From positions 186,001 to 250,000 of the forward strand of contig NZ_JAMFTQ010000001.1 in assembly GCF_024160105.1 (NCBI RefSeq): DNA of 64,000 nucleotides. Reading direction: 5' to 3'. The stretch comes from Corynebacterium stercoris. Its GTDB lineage: Bacteria; Actinomycetota; Actinomycetes; Mycobacteriales; Mycobacteriaceae. Positions within the stretch are counted from its first letter, which is position 1. Each line of letters starts with the position of its first letter. This document shows, in pieces, positions 29,366 to 37,670 of this stretch. A program made the translations under genes and the position numbers. The notes under the pieces were generated by a model. It worked only from the letters and a program-made list of their open reading frames with translations, was not told the origin of the DNA and made no database searches.

Positions 29366-31042
29366 ATGGCTGAGAGCATTGAGAACAAGGCCCCAAGCAC
29401 CAAGGCCCCGGAAAAGCACCTCGAGGTGGAGCTGAAGCTCGCCGTCGACGATCACACCGGCGTCCCCGACCTGACCCAGTTGCCGGGGGTTGCCTCGATG
29501 CTGGGCACCGAGCAGCACAACCTCTCCGCTATTTATTATGACACCAAGGACCTGCGCCTCACCCGCCAGAAGATCACGCTGCGCCGGCGCACGGGCGGTG
29601 CGGACGACGGCTGGCACATGAAGATCCCGGACCAGGGCGGCGGCCGTCGCGAGCTGCGCGTCCCGTTGGAGGACCCGGCGCAGATCCCGGATCAGCTCGT
29701 CGAGCAGGTCCGCGCGATCGTTCGCACCGAGCCGCTCGAACCGATTGCCCAGGTGGATAACCGCCGCGTGGAGTCCAAGCTGGCCGGCGAGAACGGCGAG
29801 CCGGTCGCGGAATTCTGCGATGACCACGTCACCGCGTGGTCCCTTTTGCCCGGCGGCCAGCGCACCTCTTGGCGCGAATGGGAAGTAGAGCTGGACGAGT
29901 CTGTCGCCGGCACCGAGGACGGCGCAAGCATCATCCGCCAGGCAACCTCCTTCCTGATTGCGGCCGGTGCGCGGAAGTCGTCCTCCCCGTCGAAGCTGTC
30001 TACCGCACTCGGCGACAGCATTCACACCGCCCCGCAGCCGCCCCACTTGCAGTCCGAGGGCATCGACGAGGATTCCCCCGCAGCCGCCGTGGTCGAGGCG
30101 CTGCGCGTGCAGCGCGACCAGATCGTGGAGTGGGACCCGAAGGTCCGCGCCGACGAGTTCGATTCGGTGCACCAGCTGCGCGTGGCCACCCGCGAAATGC
30201 GCTCCCTGCTCGAGACGTTCGAGGGCATTCTCGAAGGCGAGGAGCTGGAGCACCTCGAAGCGGAACTCAAGGAGACCGCCGCGGTACTCGGTGTCGCACG
30301 CGATGCGGAGGTCGTCGAGGAGCGGTTCTTGGAGCTCCTGGACACCGACGAGAGCGGGCTTATCGACGACACCGCACGCGGCCACATCGAACACGACATG
30401 CGCGCGGACTACGAGGCCGCGCACGCAGACATCGTGGAGATGCTGAACTCCGAGCGTTTCCTCACCATGCTGGATGACATCGACGAGTTGCTGGCTAACC
30501 CGCCGGTGACGCTCGGCGAGGAGGCGTCCGCTGAGGACGGCGAGGACGGCGAGGACGGCGAGGGCGAGCAGGATAAGCCCGAGAAAAGCGCGAAGCAGCT
30601 CAAGAAGGAATCCCGGGAGATCATGCTTGAGCACCTCGAGAAGGCGTTCAAGAAGGTGAACAAGCGCGACAAGCTCGTGGACGAGTACTACCACGACACG
30701 GACCTGCCGCTGCACGACCGCGAGGAGTACGTCCACGACGTGCGCAAGGCGGTCAAGAAGCTGCGCTACGCCACGTCGGCAGCGCAGCAGGCGGGGATCA
30801 AGACCGGCCGCCTGGCGAAAGCCGCGAAGGGAATGCAGACCGTGCTCGGTGATTTCCAAGACGCAGTCACGTCGCGCGACCGCATCCAGAGGCTGGCCAA
30901 CGAGGCTCGCGAGCGGGGCGAGGACACATTCGCGTACGGCGTGTTGTACCAGCGCGAACTCGACCGGGGCAACAAGGCCTTCGCGGGTTACGACGAAGCC
31001 ATGCGCGAGCTGAAGAAGGCATTCAAAAAGGTCAAGGCCTAG
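29366..31042 (+). CDS. CYTH and CHAD domain protein
   Basis: Two-domain protein tied to polyphosphate or triphosphate metabolism. Of 558 residues, about 20-205 are a CYTH domain with the ExExK signature in LEVELKLAV, and about 235-555 are a CHAD helical domain rich in conserved His and Lys/Arg (VHQLRVATREMRSLLETF, YVHDVRKAVKKLRYAT), which binds polyphosphate in characterised members. A Glu/Asp/Gly low-complexity insert interrupts the CHAD domain near residue 390. Start ATG 29366 has GAAGGAGG 7 nt upstream; TATGGT at 29311-29316 is a plausible -10. Confidence 0.88.
   Translation: MAESIENKAPSTKAPEKHLEVELKLAVDDHTGVPDLTQLPGVASMLGTEQHNLSAIYYDTKDLRLTRQKITLRRRTGGADDGWHMKIPDQGGGRRELRVPLEDPAQIPDQLVEQVRAIVRTEPLEPIAQVDNRRVESKLAGENGEPVAEFCDDHVTAWSLLPGGQRTSWREWEVELDESVAGTEDGASIIRQATSFLIAAGARKSSSPSKLSTALGDSIHTAPQPPHLQSEGIDEDSPAAAVVEALRVQRDQIVEWDPKVRADEFDSVHQLRVATREMRSLLETFEGILEGEELEHLEAELKETAAVLGVARDAEVVEERFLELLDTDESGLIDDTARGHIEHDMRADYEAAHADIVEMLNSERFLTMLDDIDELLANPPVTLGEEASAEDGEDGEDGEGEQDKPEKSAKQLKKESREIMLEHLEKAFKKVNKRDKLVDEYYHDTDLPLHDREEYVHDVRKAVKKLRYATSAAQQAGIKTGRLAKAAKGMQTVLGDFQDAVTSRDRIQRLANEARERGEDTFAYGVLYQRELDRGNKAFAGYDEAMRELKKAFKKVKA
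30533..30559 (+). repeat. Three tandem copies of a 9-bp repeat in the CHAD gene
   Basis: GAGGACGGC is repeated three times and followed by the degenerate GAGGGCGAG. Each unit encodes Glu-Asp-Gly. The unit is a multiple of three, so copy-number change would not break the frame. Confidence 0.8.
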
Positions 31043-31101
31043 GCGCAAGTGGGGAGGGCTGGGCTAGCCACGATGCCCACCCCTCCACCCCACCGATCAC
31101 G

Positions 31102-31169
31102 TACCCCCATAGCCACGCCCCCATAGTGACGGGTTTTTGGGCCACCATGGGGGCGTGACCATGGGGGTA
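31102..31169. terminator. Long imperfect inverted repeat between convergent genes
   Basis: Two 27-bp arms (31102-31128 and 31143-31169) match at 24 positions around a 14-nt loop containing TTTTT. Each arm itself holds two 14-bp direct repeats built on CCCCCATRG. It lies between the convergent CYTH-CHAD and SPOR genes and probably acts as a two-way terminator, although the T-run is in the loop rather than after the stem. Confidence 0.6.
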
Positions 31170-31205
31170 TGGAAAGAGCCGATGTCCGCGGCAGCCCTGC
31201 AACCC

Positions 31206-31421
31206 CTACTTCTCGTCCTTCTCCCAGGACGGGGTGGCACCCCAGTTGTCGTCCGCCTCGTCGAGCGCGTCGGCGCGGCGGGTGCGCTCCTTCGCGATGG
31301 CGATGGCGTGCTCGGCCTCTTCGCGGGTGTCGTAGGGGCCCATGCGGTTGTCCCAGGATTCGACCTTGCCCTGGGTGACCTCGCCGGTTGCCGGGTTGTA
31401 GTAGAACTTCTCGTCTGCCAT
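31206..31421 (-). CDS. Small SPOR-repeat protein
   Basis: Actinobacterial small protein usually called SPOR domain-containing. The 71 residues include FYYNPATGEVTQGKVESW, RMGPYDTREEAEHAI and an acidic C-terminus (EADDNWGATPSWEKDEK). It has no signal peptide or membrane segment, unlike true cell-division SPOR proteins, so a peptidoglycan role is doubtful. AAGGAG lies 6 nt before ATG 31421. Confidence 0.85.
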   Translation of the reverse strand: MADEKFYYNPATGEVTQGKVESWDNRMGPYDTREEAEHAIAIAKERTRRADALDEADDNWGATPSWEKDEK

Positions 31422-31485
31422 GGGGTGCTCCTTGATGTGCTTCGTCGGGGGAAATTGTTCCCACTACCCTACCCGGGGGCGTTGG

Positions 31486-31491
31486 TACTGT
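31486..31491 (+). promoter_or_regulatory. -10 element of the GHMP kinase-like gene
   Basis: TACTGT ends 6 nt before ATG 31498; no SD. Confidence 0.45.
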
Positions 31492-31497
31492 GGGGCC

Positions 31498-32697
31498 ATG
31501 GTTTTTTACACCGGCCCCCACGACGCGGTGGTTGAACGCGCCGTCGAAAAGCATGAAGCTCTCACCGGCCGCGCGCCCGCGCATGTGGCGTCCGCGCCCG
31601 GCACCTGGGTGCTCATCGGTGAGAACGTCGACCACTTCGGCGGCGTAACCATCCTGGGGCTGGCCGGCAATCGCGCCGCCGTAGCGGTGAGTCCGCGCGA
31701 GGACGACGTGATTGCCATCCACGCCGACGGGCCCTACGCCGAGCCGATCGACGCGACCGGGAGCCTTGCCTCGCTTGCCGACGGCACCATTGAGCACCCC
31801 CTAGCCACCCGCTACGTGGGGTTGATTCAGGGGCTGATTCAGCGCCAGATCATCTCGCGGGACACCGCGGGGCTGGATGTGACGATTACGTCGGATTTCC
31901 CGCTCGGCGCGGGCCTCGGCGCGCTGTACGCCGCGGATGCAGCGCTCGCACTCGCGCTGGCCGCGGAGAACCCCGAGGTCGACGAACCGCCGATGCGCGC
32001 CCGGATCGCGGAGATCTGCTCGCAGGCGGTCGCCGCTCACTCCACCCTTGCTCTGCTGCGCGCCCGCCACACCGTAGCGCTGCGCGGCACGCCCGACCAG
32101 GTGAACGTGGTGGATTACGCCGACGGCTCGGTTACCGCAGCGCCCCACCCGGCGAAGCTGGGCGTGCGGATCTTCTCCGTCGCCACCGAGCTGGGCCAGC
32201 CCCACGGCGAGCAGGCCGAGCGGATCGCCGAGTGGCGCGGGTTCATCGACGAGGCTGTGAGCAACTTCGGCGTGTCCTCGCTGCGCGAGCTGCCGGATAA
32301 CGTGGACCGCGTCGTCGGCTGGGTGGAGGCCCGGCGCGACACCGGCGACGCATCTGCCCCGGATCCGGCGACCGCTCGCCAGTGGGTGCAGTTCTGCGAG
32401 ACGGAGACGCTGCGCAGCCTGGCCACTGCGAAGGCGCTGCGCTCCCGCCGCAGCAACGAACTGCTGACGCTTCTGAATTCGCGCTCCGAGGCGCACGACA
32501 TCGAGACCCCGGATGCGCTGGTGGCGCAAGTGCTGGAAGGCGGCGCCGTGGCGGCGCGCCCGGCGGCGGCGGGCACGTCGCAGGCAGTGATCGCGTTTGT
32601 GCCGATCCAGGACGCGGACGCGTTCGTGGAGCGCTTCGCGGAGGAATTCGAGCTCGTGGAAATCACGCCGGGCGAGCCGGCCCGCGTGGAGCGCTAA
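31498..32697 (+). CDS. GHMP kinase superfamily protein, galactokinase-like
   Basis: Related to galactokinase (galactose + ATP to galactose-1-phosphate), but the substrate is uncertain. The 399 residues carry an N-terminal GalK-type motif, PGTWVLIGENVDHFGG (near residue 36), corresponding to PGRVNLIGEHTDYN in GalK, and a Gly-rich ATP motif, PLGAGLGALYAA, where galactokinases have GAGLSSSAA. Loss of the serines and change of HTDY to NVDH suggest a different or reduced activity. No other Leloir genes are nearby. It converges with the RNB gene, leaving 7 bp. Confidence 0.7.
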   Translation: MVFYTGPHDAVVERAVEKHEALTGRAPAHVASAPGTWVLIGENVDHFGGVTILGLAGNRAAVAVSPREDDVIAIHADGPYAEPIDATGSLASLADGTIEHPLATRYVGLIQGLIQRQIISRDTAGLDVTITSDFPLGAGLGALYAADAALALALAAENPEVDEPPMRARIAEICSQAVAAHSTLALLRARHTVALRGTPDQVNVVDYADGSVTAAPHPAKLGVRIFSVATELGQPHGEQAERIAEWRGFIDEAVSNFGVSSLRELPDNVDRVVGWVEARRDTGDASAPDPATARQWVQFCETETLRSLATAKALRSRRSNELLTLLNSRSEAHDIETPDALVAQVLEGGAVAARPAAAGTSQAVIAFVPIQDADAFVERFAEEFELVEITPGEPARVER

Positions 32698-32704
32698 CGG
32701 GCGG

Positions 32705-34102
32705 CTAGTCCGCCGGCCAGGCGAACACGACCTCCCTCGCTTCCGGGTCAGCCCGCACCAGCGAGAATGTTGTCTCGGTGCCCTCCGGCGGGGCGCCGAT
32801 TGAGGGCGCGAGCACCGGCGGGTCGGTGATGAAGATGCGGGCGCGGTCGCCCGAGTCCTCCCCGCGTTTGAGCACCACGCCGGTGAAATTCTGCCCCACC
32901 CACGGAGCCAGCACGGTCGCCTCCGTGAGGTGCTGCGCCGCGCGGTCCACCGTGTTAGCCAGCTGCGAGGTGCGCGCCATGGACTGGATTACCTGCGGGG
33001 CGGACTCGGTCACCCACTCCGGCACTTCGTAGCCGCCGCAGATGGCCAGGCACACCTCGGTGGCGTAGCGGTCGATCAATCTGCGCAGCGGCGCGGTGAC
33101 GTGGCTGTAGTACCCGCCGATGCCGGCGTGCACTTCGGGCTCCTTCTCACTCAGGTCGACGTAGCCGGAGCCGCGCAGCAGCTTCTGTGCCTCCCGCATC
33201 ACGGCCATGCCGCGCGGGGTGTCCGCGTCGACGCCGGCGAGGAATTCGCCGATTCCGCAGTCCTCCGCGATCACGTAACCCAGGTTCGCGGCCTCGCGCC
33301 GGAACTCGGCCTCCGCCTCCGCCGGCGCGGGCCCGAGCGTGCGCAAGAACCCCACGCCAGCAGCGACCATCATCCGCCCGGCCACCATGCCGGTGAGGAG
33401 GGAGATTTCGGAGTTGTAGTCCATCACCGGGTGGCGCGGCTCGATGACCAGCTCAAACGCCCCGGCATCCTCCACCACGCGCACCGACGGCAAGCGCAGA
33501 TTGATCGCCGCGCGCCGCAGCGAAGACTGCTGCCGCAGCCACCCCACCTGGGGCAGCAAGCGTATCGACGGATGTTCTTCGCCCCGTCGGAAAGCATCCT
33601 GCACCCCGTCGTAGTCAAGCCGCGCGACGGAGTGCACCAGCGCGCGCTCGACGTGCGCGTCTTCCACCTCGCCAGCCGCGTCGAGGTCGAACGTCCACAG
33701 CACCGCTGGGCGGTCGACATTGGGCAGGAGCGACGCGGAACCTTCCGAGAGCGGCGCCGGGTGGAGGCGGGCCGGCTCATCCGGCAGGTAAACGGTCTGC
33801 CCGCGGATGAGGGACTCCTGCTTGACCAGCGTGTCCGGCTCGACAAATGCAGCGACATCCGCGATCGCGTACAGGACCCGGTAGCCGTCGCCGCGCGCCT
33901 CGATGTACACCGCCTGGTCCAAGTCCTTCGACCCGGGCGGATCGATGGTCACCAGCGGGATGTCGCGAGCGTCGCGGCGCGTGCCCGCGAAGGTGTCAGT
34001 CAGCCGCGCCGCCTCCTCGACGACTTCCGGCGCGAAGTCGGTGGGGACGTCGAACTCATCGGCAATCGCGCGAAAGTTCAGCGGCGCGGCGTACAGCTTC
34101 AT
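32705..34102 (-). CDS. RNB-domain exoribonuclease, RNase II/R family
   Basis: Probable 3'-5' exoribonuclease. It has 465 residues, shorter than RNase II or R, with no clear cold-shock or S1 domain; the RNB domain fills most of the protein. The catalytic motif IDPPGSKDLDQA gives Asp54, Asp60 and Asp62, but the fourth acidic position of RNase II (Asp210 in E. coli) is Gln63. GYYSHVTAPLRRLIDRYATE near 330 is the conserved RNB helix. ATG 34102 was chosen because longer frames run into rnpB. Confidence 0.85.
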   Translation of the reverse strand: MKLYAAPLNFRAIADEFDVPTDFAPEVVEEAARLTDTFAGTRRDARDIPLVTIDPPGSKDLDQAVYIEARGDGYRVLYAIADVAAFVEPDTLVKQESLIRGQTVYLPDEPARLHPAPLSEGSASLLPNVDRPAVLWTFDLDAAGEVEDAHVERALVHSVARLDYDGVQDAFRRGEEHPSIRLLPQVGWLRQQSSLRRAAINLRLPSVRVVEDAGAFELVIEPRHPVMDYNSEISLLTGMVAGRMMVAAGVGFLRTLGPAPAEAEAEFRREAANLGYVIAEDCGIGEFLAGVDADTPRGMAVMREAQKLLRGSGYVDLSEKEPEVHAGIGGYYSHVTAPLRRLIDRYATEVCLAICGGYEVPEWVTESAPQVIQSMARTSQLANTVDRAAQHLTEATVLAPWVGQNFTGVVLKRGEDSGDRARIFITDPPVLAPSIGAPPEGTETTFSLVRADPEAREVVFAWPAD

Positions 34103-34130
34103 GGTGTGCCATCGTGCCAGAAAAGTGGGG

Positions 34131-34544
<414 letters not shown>

Positions 34545-34550
34545 CAGGCG

Positions 34551-34556
34551 ATTCTA
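34551..34556 (-). promoter_or_regulatory. -10 element of rnpB
   Basis: TAGAAT on the minus strand places the start of transcription near 34544, exactly at the 5' strand of helix P1. Confidence 0.6.
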
Positions 34557-34573
34557 CGCCCGACGGGGCGGAT

Positions 34574-35776
34574 TTAGGAAGCCGGCTGCCGGTGGTGCGC
34601 CACGTCGTTGAACGTGCGCACCACGCCGAAGTCCCCGTAGAACTCCACCACGGACACGCTCGCCAGATCCAGGAAGATGTGCCGGAACGTCTCCGCACCC
34701 GTGCCCAGCGCCTGCCGGATCACGGATTTGATCGGCGTCATGTGCGTAACCACCAGCACCGTTTTGCCCTCGTGCGCCTTCTGCACCATCAACCTGGCCC
34801 GGGTCACGCGCCGGTGCAGCTGGGCGAGCGACTCGCCGCTCGGGGGCTTTTCGCTTGCCGACGCCTCCCACGCACCGAATGCGTCCGGATCCCGCTCCTG
34901 TGCTTCCTGGCGCGTGAGCCCCTCGAACGCCCCGAAGTCGAGCTCACGGAAGTCTTCGACCACCTCGATGGCGTCCTCGGGAACGCCGAGGGCTTCCGCG
35001 CAGGCGGCTGCCGTCTGGCGTGCACGGCGCTGCGGCGAGGTCACAATCACGTCGACTTTCCCCATGGTGGCCAGCGTCGTTGCCGCCCGTCGGGCCTGCG
35101 CCTGGCCGACCTCCGTGAGCTCAGGGTCAGACGTGCCGGAGTACCGGCGCTCCGCCGAATGCGCCGTCTGCCCGTGGCGCAGCAGCACGAATCGGGTCCG
35201 CGGCGCGTCCTGGCCCGCCCAGTGCGACGGGCTGGCGGTCTGGTGGGTCCCCTTGCCTCGTGAGAATTCCGCTTTTTCTTCGGCAGAGCTTGCTCCGGCG
35301 CTGGTCGCGAGATCGCTGGCGGAATTCCTACGAGACGGGGTGGAGGCCTCAAGGATCCGCGGGGTGCCGTCCTCGGCGGCGGCGTCCATGGCGACGTTCG
35401 ACAGCTCGTCGGCCTTCTTGTTCTTCGCGCGCGGCACCCAGGCGTAGGTGACCTTCTCGAATTGCTTGGCCAGGTCGCGGGCCTCACGGGCGAGCTTTTG
35501 CATGTCGGGGTGCTTGATCTTCCAGCGGCCGGTCATCTGCTCGACGACCAGCTTGGAATCCATCGACACGTCGACACGGGTGGCGCCGAGTTCCGCGGCG
35601 GCCTCCAGGCCACGAATCAGGCCGTAGTACTCCGCGACGTTGTTGGAGGACTTCTTGCCCACCACGTAGGCGACCTCGGCCAGGGTCTCCCCGTCCGGGC
35701 CGTACACCACTGAGCCGGAGCCGGCGACGCCCGGGTTACCGCGGGAGCCGCCGTCGCAAAACATCTGGACGTGCAT
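34574..35776 (-). CDS. Bifunctional RNase HI / histidine phosphatase
   Basis: Fusion known from mycobacteria (Rv2228c type): RNase HI removes RNA from RNA-DNA hybrids, and the second domain is a phosphoglycerate-mutase-like phosphatase (CobC/alpha-ribazole phosphatase type). Of 400 residues, 1-140 are RNase HI (CDGGSRGNPG, NNVAEYYGLI, VSMDSKLVV), and about 190-395 the phosphatase with LLRHGQT (His201) and VVTHMTP. The linker, residues 148-173, is encoded by a 78-bp palindromic repeat whose sequence also occurs outside genes at 7381-7458, so it is an in-frame insertion. ATG 35776 lies 11 nt after the zinc-ribbon gene. Confidence 0.92.
   Translation of the reverse strand: MHVQMFCDGGSRGNPGVAGSGSVVYGPDGETLAEVAYVVGKKSSNNVAEYYGLIRGLEAAAELGATRVDVSMDSKLVVEQMTGRWKIKHPDMQKLAREARDLAKQFEKVTYAWVPRAKNKKADELSNVAMDAAAEDGTPRILEASTPSRRNSASDLATSAGASSAEEKAEFSRGKGTHQTASPSHWAGQDAPRTRFVLLRHGQTAHSAERRYSGTSDPELTEVGQAQARRAATTLATMGKVDVIVTSPQRRARQTAAACAEALGVPEDAIEVVEDFRELDFGAFEGLTRQEAQERDPDAFGAWEASASEKPPSGESLAQLHRRVTRARLMVQKAHEGKTVLVVTHMTPIKSVIRQALGTGAETFRHIFLDLASVSVVEFYGDFGVVRTFNDVAHHRQPAS
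35257..35334 (-). repeat. 78-bp palindromic repeat element, in-frame intragenic copy
   Basis: Ends are CTCGTAGGAATTCCGC and GCGGAATTCTCACGAG when read along the host gene, with 16-bp terminal inverted repeats differing at one position. It is 26 codons long, free of stops in the host frame, and encodes SRRNSASDLATSAGASSAEE and six more residues in the linker between RNase H and phosphatase domains. The other copy is at 7381-7458. Confidence 0.8.
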
Positions 35777-35787
35777 CGGGCGGGGCC

Positions 35788-36474
35788 TTACTCGGCGGCC
35801 GGGGAGACGCGCACCAGCAGGGTGCCGCAGTTCGGGCAGGTCGGCAGCTCGTCTTCGTCGGCGGCCATGACTTCCGCACGCTCGGCCGGCGGCAGCTGGA
35901 TGAAGCAGCCGTTGCAGGTGCGGCCGTTGAAGGAGGCCGCGGAGACATCGTCGTAAAGCGACAGCACGTCGGCAGGCAACTGTGCGCGCAGCCCGGCGGG
36001 ATCGACAGCCTCAATTGCGGGCAGCGCGTCGACGGCGCGCTGCGCGGCCTCGACCTTGCGGTTTGCCTCGTCGAGGCGCGCGCCGTGGTTGTCGCGGTTG
36101 TTGCGCAGCGCAGCAATCTCGTTGTGCGCCTCTTTCAGCTCGTAGAGCAGGTCGGCGATGCGGGACTTCGCGGCGTAGCGGTCGTGCTCCAGGTCCTTGC
36201 GGCGCTCCGGGTCGGTTTCGGCGGTGAGCTGGTGCTTGTCGTCCAGCTCGCGGCGCTTCAGCTTGCGCTCATCCTCCTGGATGCGCAGGATCTCCAGCTC
36301 CATGTCGTCCACGGCCATCTGCGCGGCGGACGCGGCGGACTGGATGCGCTCGCGCTCTGCCACGAGGCGGGCGAGCTCTTGCTCCTCCGGGCGCTGCTGC
36401 GCGGGGCGGGAAGCGGCGTGCTCCGCGCGGGCGAGCTCGAGGAGCACCGGCTGCAGGTCTTTGGAAAGGTGCAT
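35788..36474 (-). CDS. Coiled-coil zinc-ribbon protein (CT398-like)
   Basis: Conserved bacterial protein of uncertain role. The 228 residues form a long antiparallel coiled coil (about 1-170, rich in Glu/Arg/Leu/Ala), then a C4 zinc ribbon with CNGCFIQLP and CPNCGTLLVR. It lies between nif3-like and RNase H/phosphatase genes, an order conserved in actinobacteria. GGAGGAG precedes ATG 36474 by 9 nt. The three genes are probably one operon. Confidence 0.88.
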   Translation of the reverse strand: MHLSKDLQPVLLELARAEHAASRPAQQRPEEQELARLVAERERIQSAASAAQMAVDDMELEILRIQEDERKLKRRELDDKHQLTAETDPERRKDLEHDRYAAKSRIADLLYELKEAHNEIAALRNNRDNHGARLDEANRKVEAAQRAVDALPAIEAVDPAGLRAQLPADVLSLYDDVSAASFNGRTCNGCFIQLPPAERAEVMAADEDELPTCPNCGTLLVRVSPAAE

Positions 36475-36489
36475 TGTGGGATTCTCCTC

Positions 36490-37635
36490 CTAGCGTGCGG
36501 TGTGGTTCGGGTGCGCGGACAGGGTCCAGGGATCGGTCCGGATTGAGAGGATCTCGGTGTCCACGCCCATCGGTGCCACGATACCTTCGGCCTGCTCAGT
36601 CCACGGAAACTCGCTGGCCCAGTGCGCGGTGTCGATGACGGCGGGGCCGCCGGCGCGCAGGTGCTCGTCCACGGGGTGGTGGCGCAGATCCGAGGTCACG
36701 TACACGTCCACGCCGAGTTTGGCAACGTCCTCCAAGAAGCTGTCGCCCGAGCCGGAGGACACGGCCACCTTCTGCACCATCTGCTCCGGGTCGCCGGCCG
36801 CGCGCACGCCCCACACAGTCTCCGGGAGCGCGTCCGCCACCTGCTGGGTGAACTCGCGCAGGGTCATCGCCTCCGGCAGCTCACCGATGCGACCCAGGCC
36901 GGTGGCGGTGGCCAAATCGCGGGTCTCCGCCATCTGGACTACGTCGAAGGCGGGTTCCTCGTACGGGTGGGCGCTTCTGAGGACGTCGATAAGCGTGCGG
37001 CGCAGGCGGGTGGGCGCGACGAATTCTACGCGCGCCTCGGTGCTTGCGTGGTGCTCGCCGACGGTGCCTTCGGCGGGGTCCGCGCCCTTGACGGGTGTGA
37101 AGCCGCCGGTGCCTTCCCACGCGAAGGAGCAGTCGCGGTAGTTGCCGATCTCGCCCGCACCGGCATCGAACAGCTCGCGCATGACACGGTCGACGTCGGC
37201 AGGCGGGATGTGCACGCCCCACATGTCGATGCCGTCGGTGAACACCGGCTTGATCGGCCGGCCCGGCGTGATACCCACCAGCTCAGCGAGGCGGTCGGAG
37301 ACACCGGGGCGCGCCGAGTCCGCGTTGGTGTGCGCGGCGAACAGGGCGCACCCGCCGGTGAGGAGGGTGTGGATGACCTTGCCCTTCGGCGTGTTCGCGG
37401 CCACGGAGTGCACGCCGCGCAGGAGCAGCGGGTGGTGCACTACCAAGAGCTGCGCACCACCGGCGACGGCCGCTTCCGCCACCGCTTGCGTGCAGTCCAG
37501 CGCGAAGGCCACCTTGGTCACCTCGGCGTCGGGGTCGCCGCAGATCAGCCCCACCTGGTCCCAGCTCTCCGCGAGCTGCGGCGGGTAGGCGGCTTCGAGG
37601 GCGGCGACGACATCGCTAACGGTTACGGCAGTCAT
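36490..37635 (-). CDS. Nif3-like dinuclear metal centre protein
   Basis: Member of the Nif3/YbgI (DUF34) family, which binds two metal ions; proposed as a hydrolase or GTP cyclohydrolase I type 2, but its substrate is unsettled. The 381 residues have metal-binding motifs LLVVHHPLLLRG (near residue 65) and FAAHTNAD (near 98) in the N-terminal part, a central inserted domain (about 130-260), and VIDTAHWASEFPW near the C-terminus supplying further ligands. It starts the leftward operon with the zinc-ribbon and RNase H genes, and is divergent from the HAD gene with a 35-bp gap. Confidence 0.9.
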   Translation of the reverse strand: MTAVTVSDVVAALEAAYPPQLAESWDQVGLICGDPDAEVTKVAFALDCTQAVAEAAVAGGAQLLVVHHPLLLRGVHSVAANTPKGKVIHTLLTGGCALFAAHTNADSARPGVSDRLAELVGITPGRPIKPVFTDGIDMWGVHIPPADVDRVMRELFDAGAGEIGNYRDCSFAWEGTGGFTPVKGADPAEGTVGEHHASTEARVEFVAPTRLRRTLIDVLRSAHPYEEPAFDVVQMAETRDLATATGLGRIGELPEAMTLREFTQQVADALPETVWGVRAAGDPEQMVQKVAVSSGSGDSFLEDVAKLGVDVYVTSDLRHHPVDEHLRAGGPAVIDTAHWASEFPWTEQAEGIVAPMGVDTEILSIRTDPWTLSAHPNHTAR

Positions 37636-37642
37636 GGCACCC

Positions 37643-37663
37643 AGCCTACAAATTTGGCACTCT
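37643..37663. promoter_or_regulatory. Divergent -10 elements of the Nif3 and HAD genes
   Basis: Minus-strand TAGGCT (37648-37643) ends 7 nt before ATG 37635; plus-strand CACTCT (37658-37663) ends 7 nt before GTG 37671. Neither gene has an SD, so both appear leaderless. Confidence 0.45.
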
Positions 37664-37670
37664 GGGTTAG

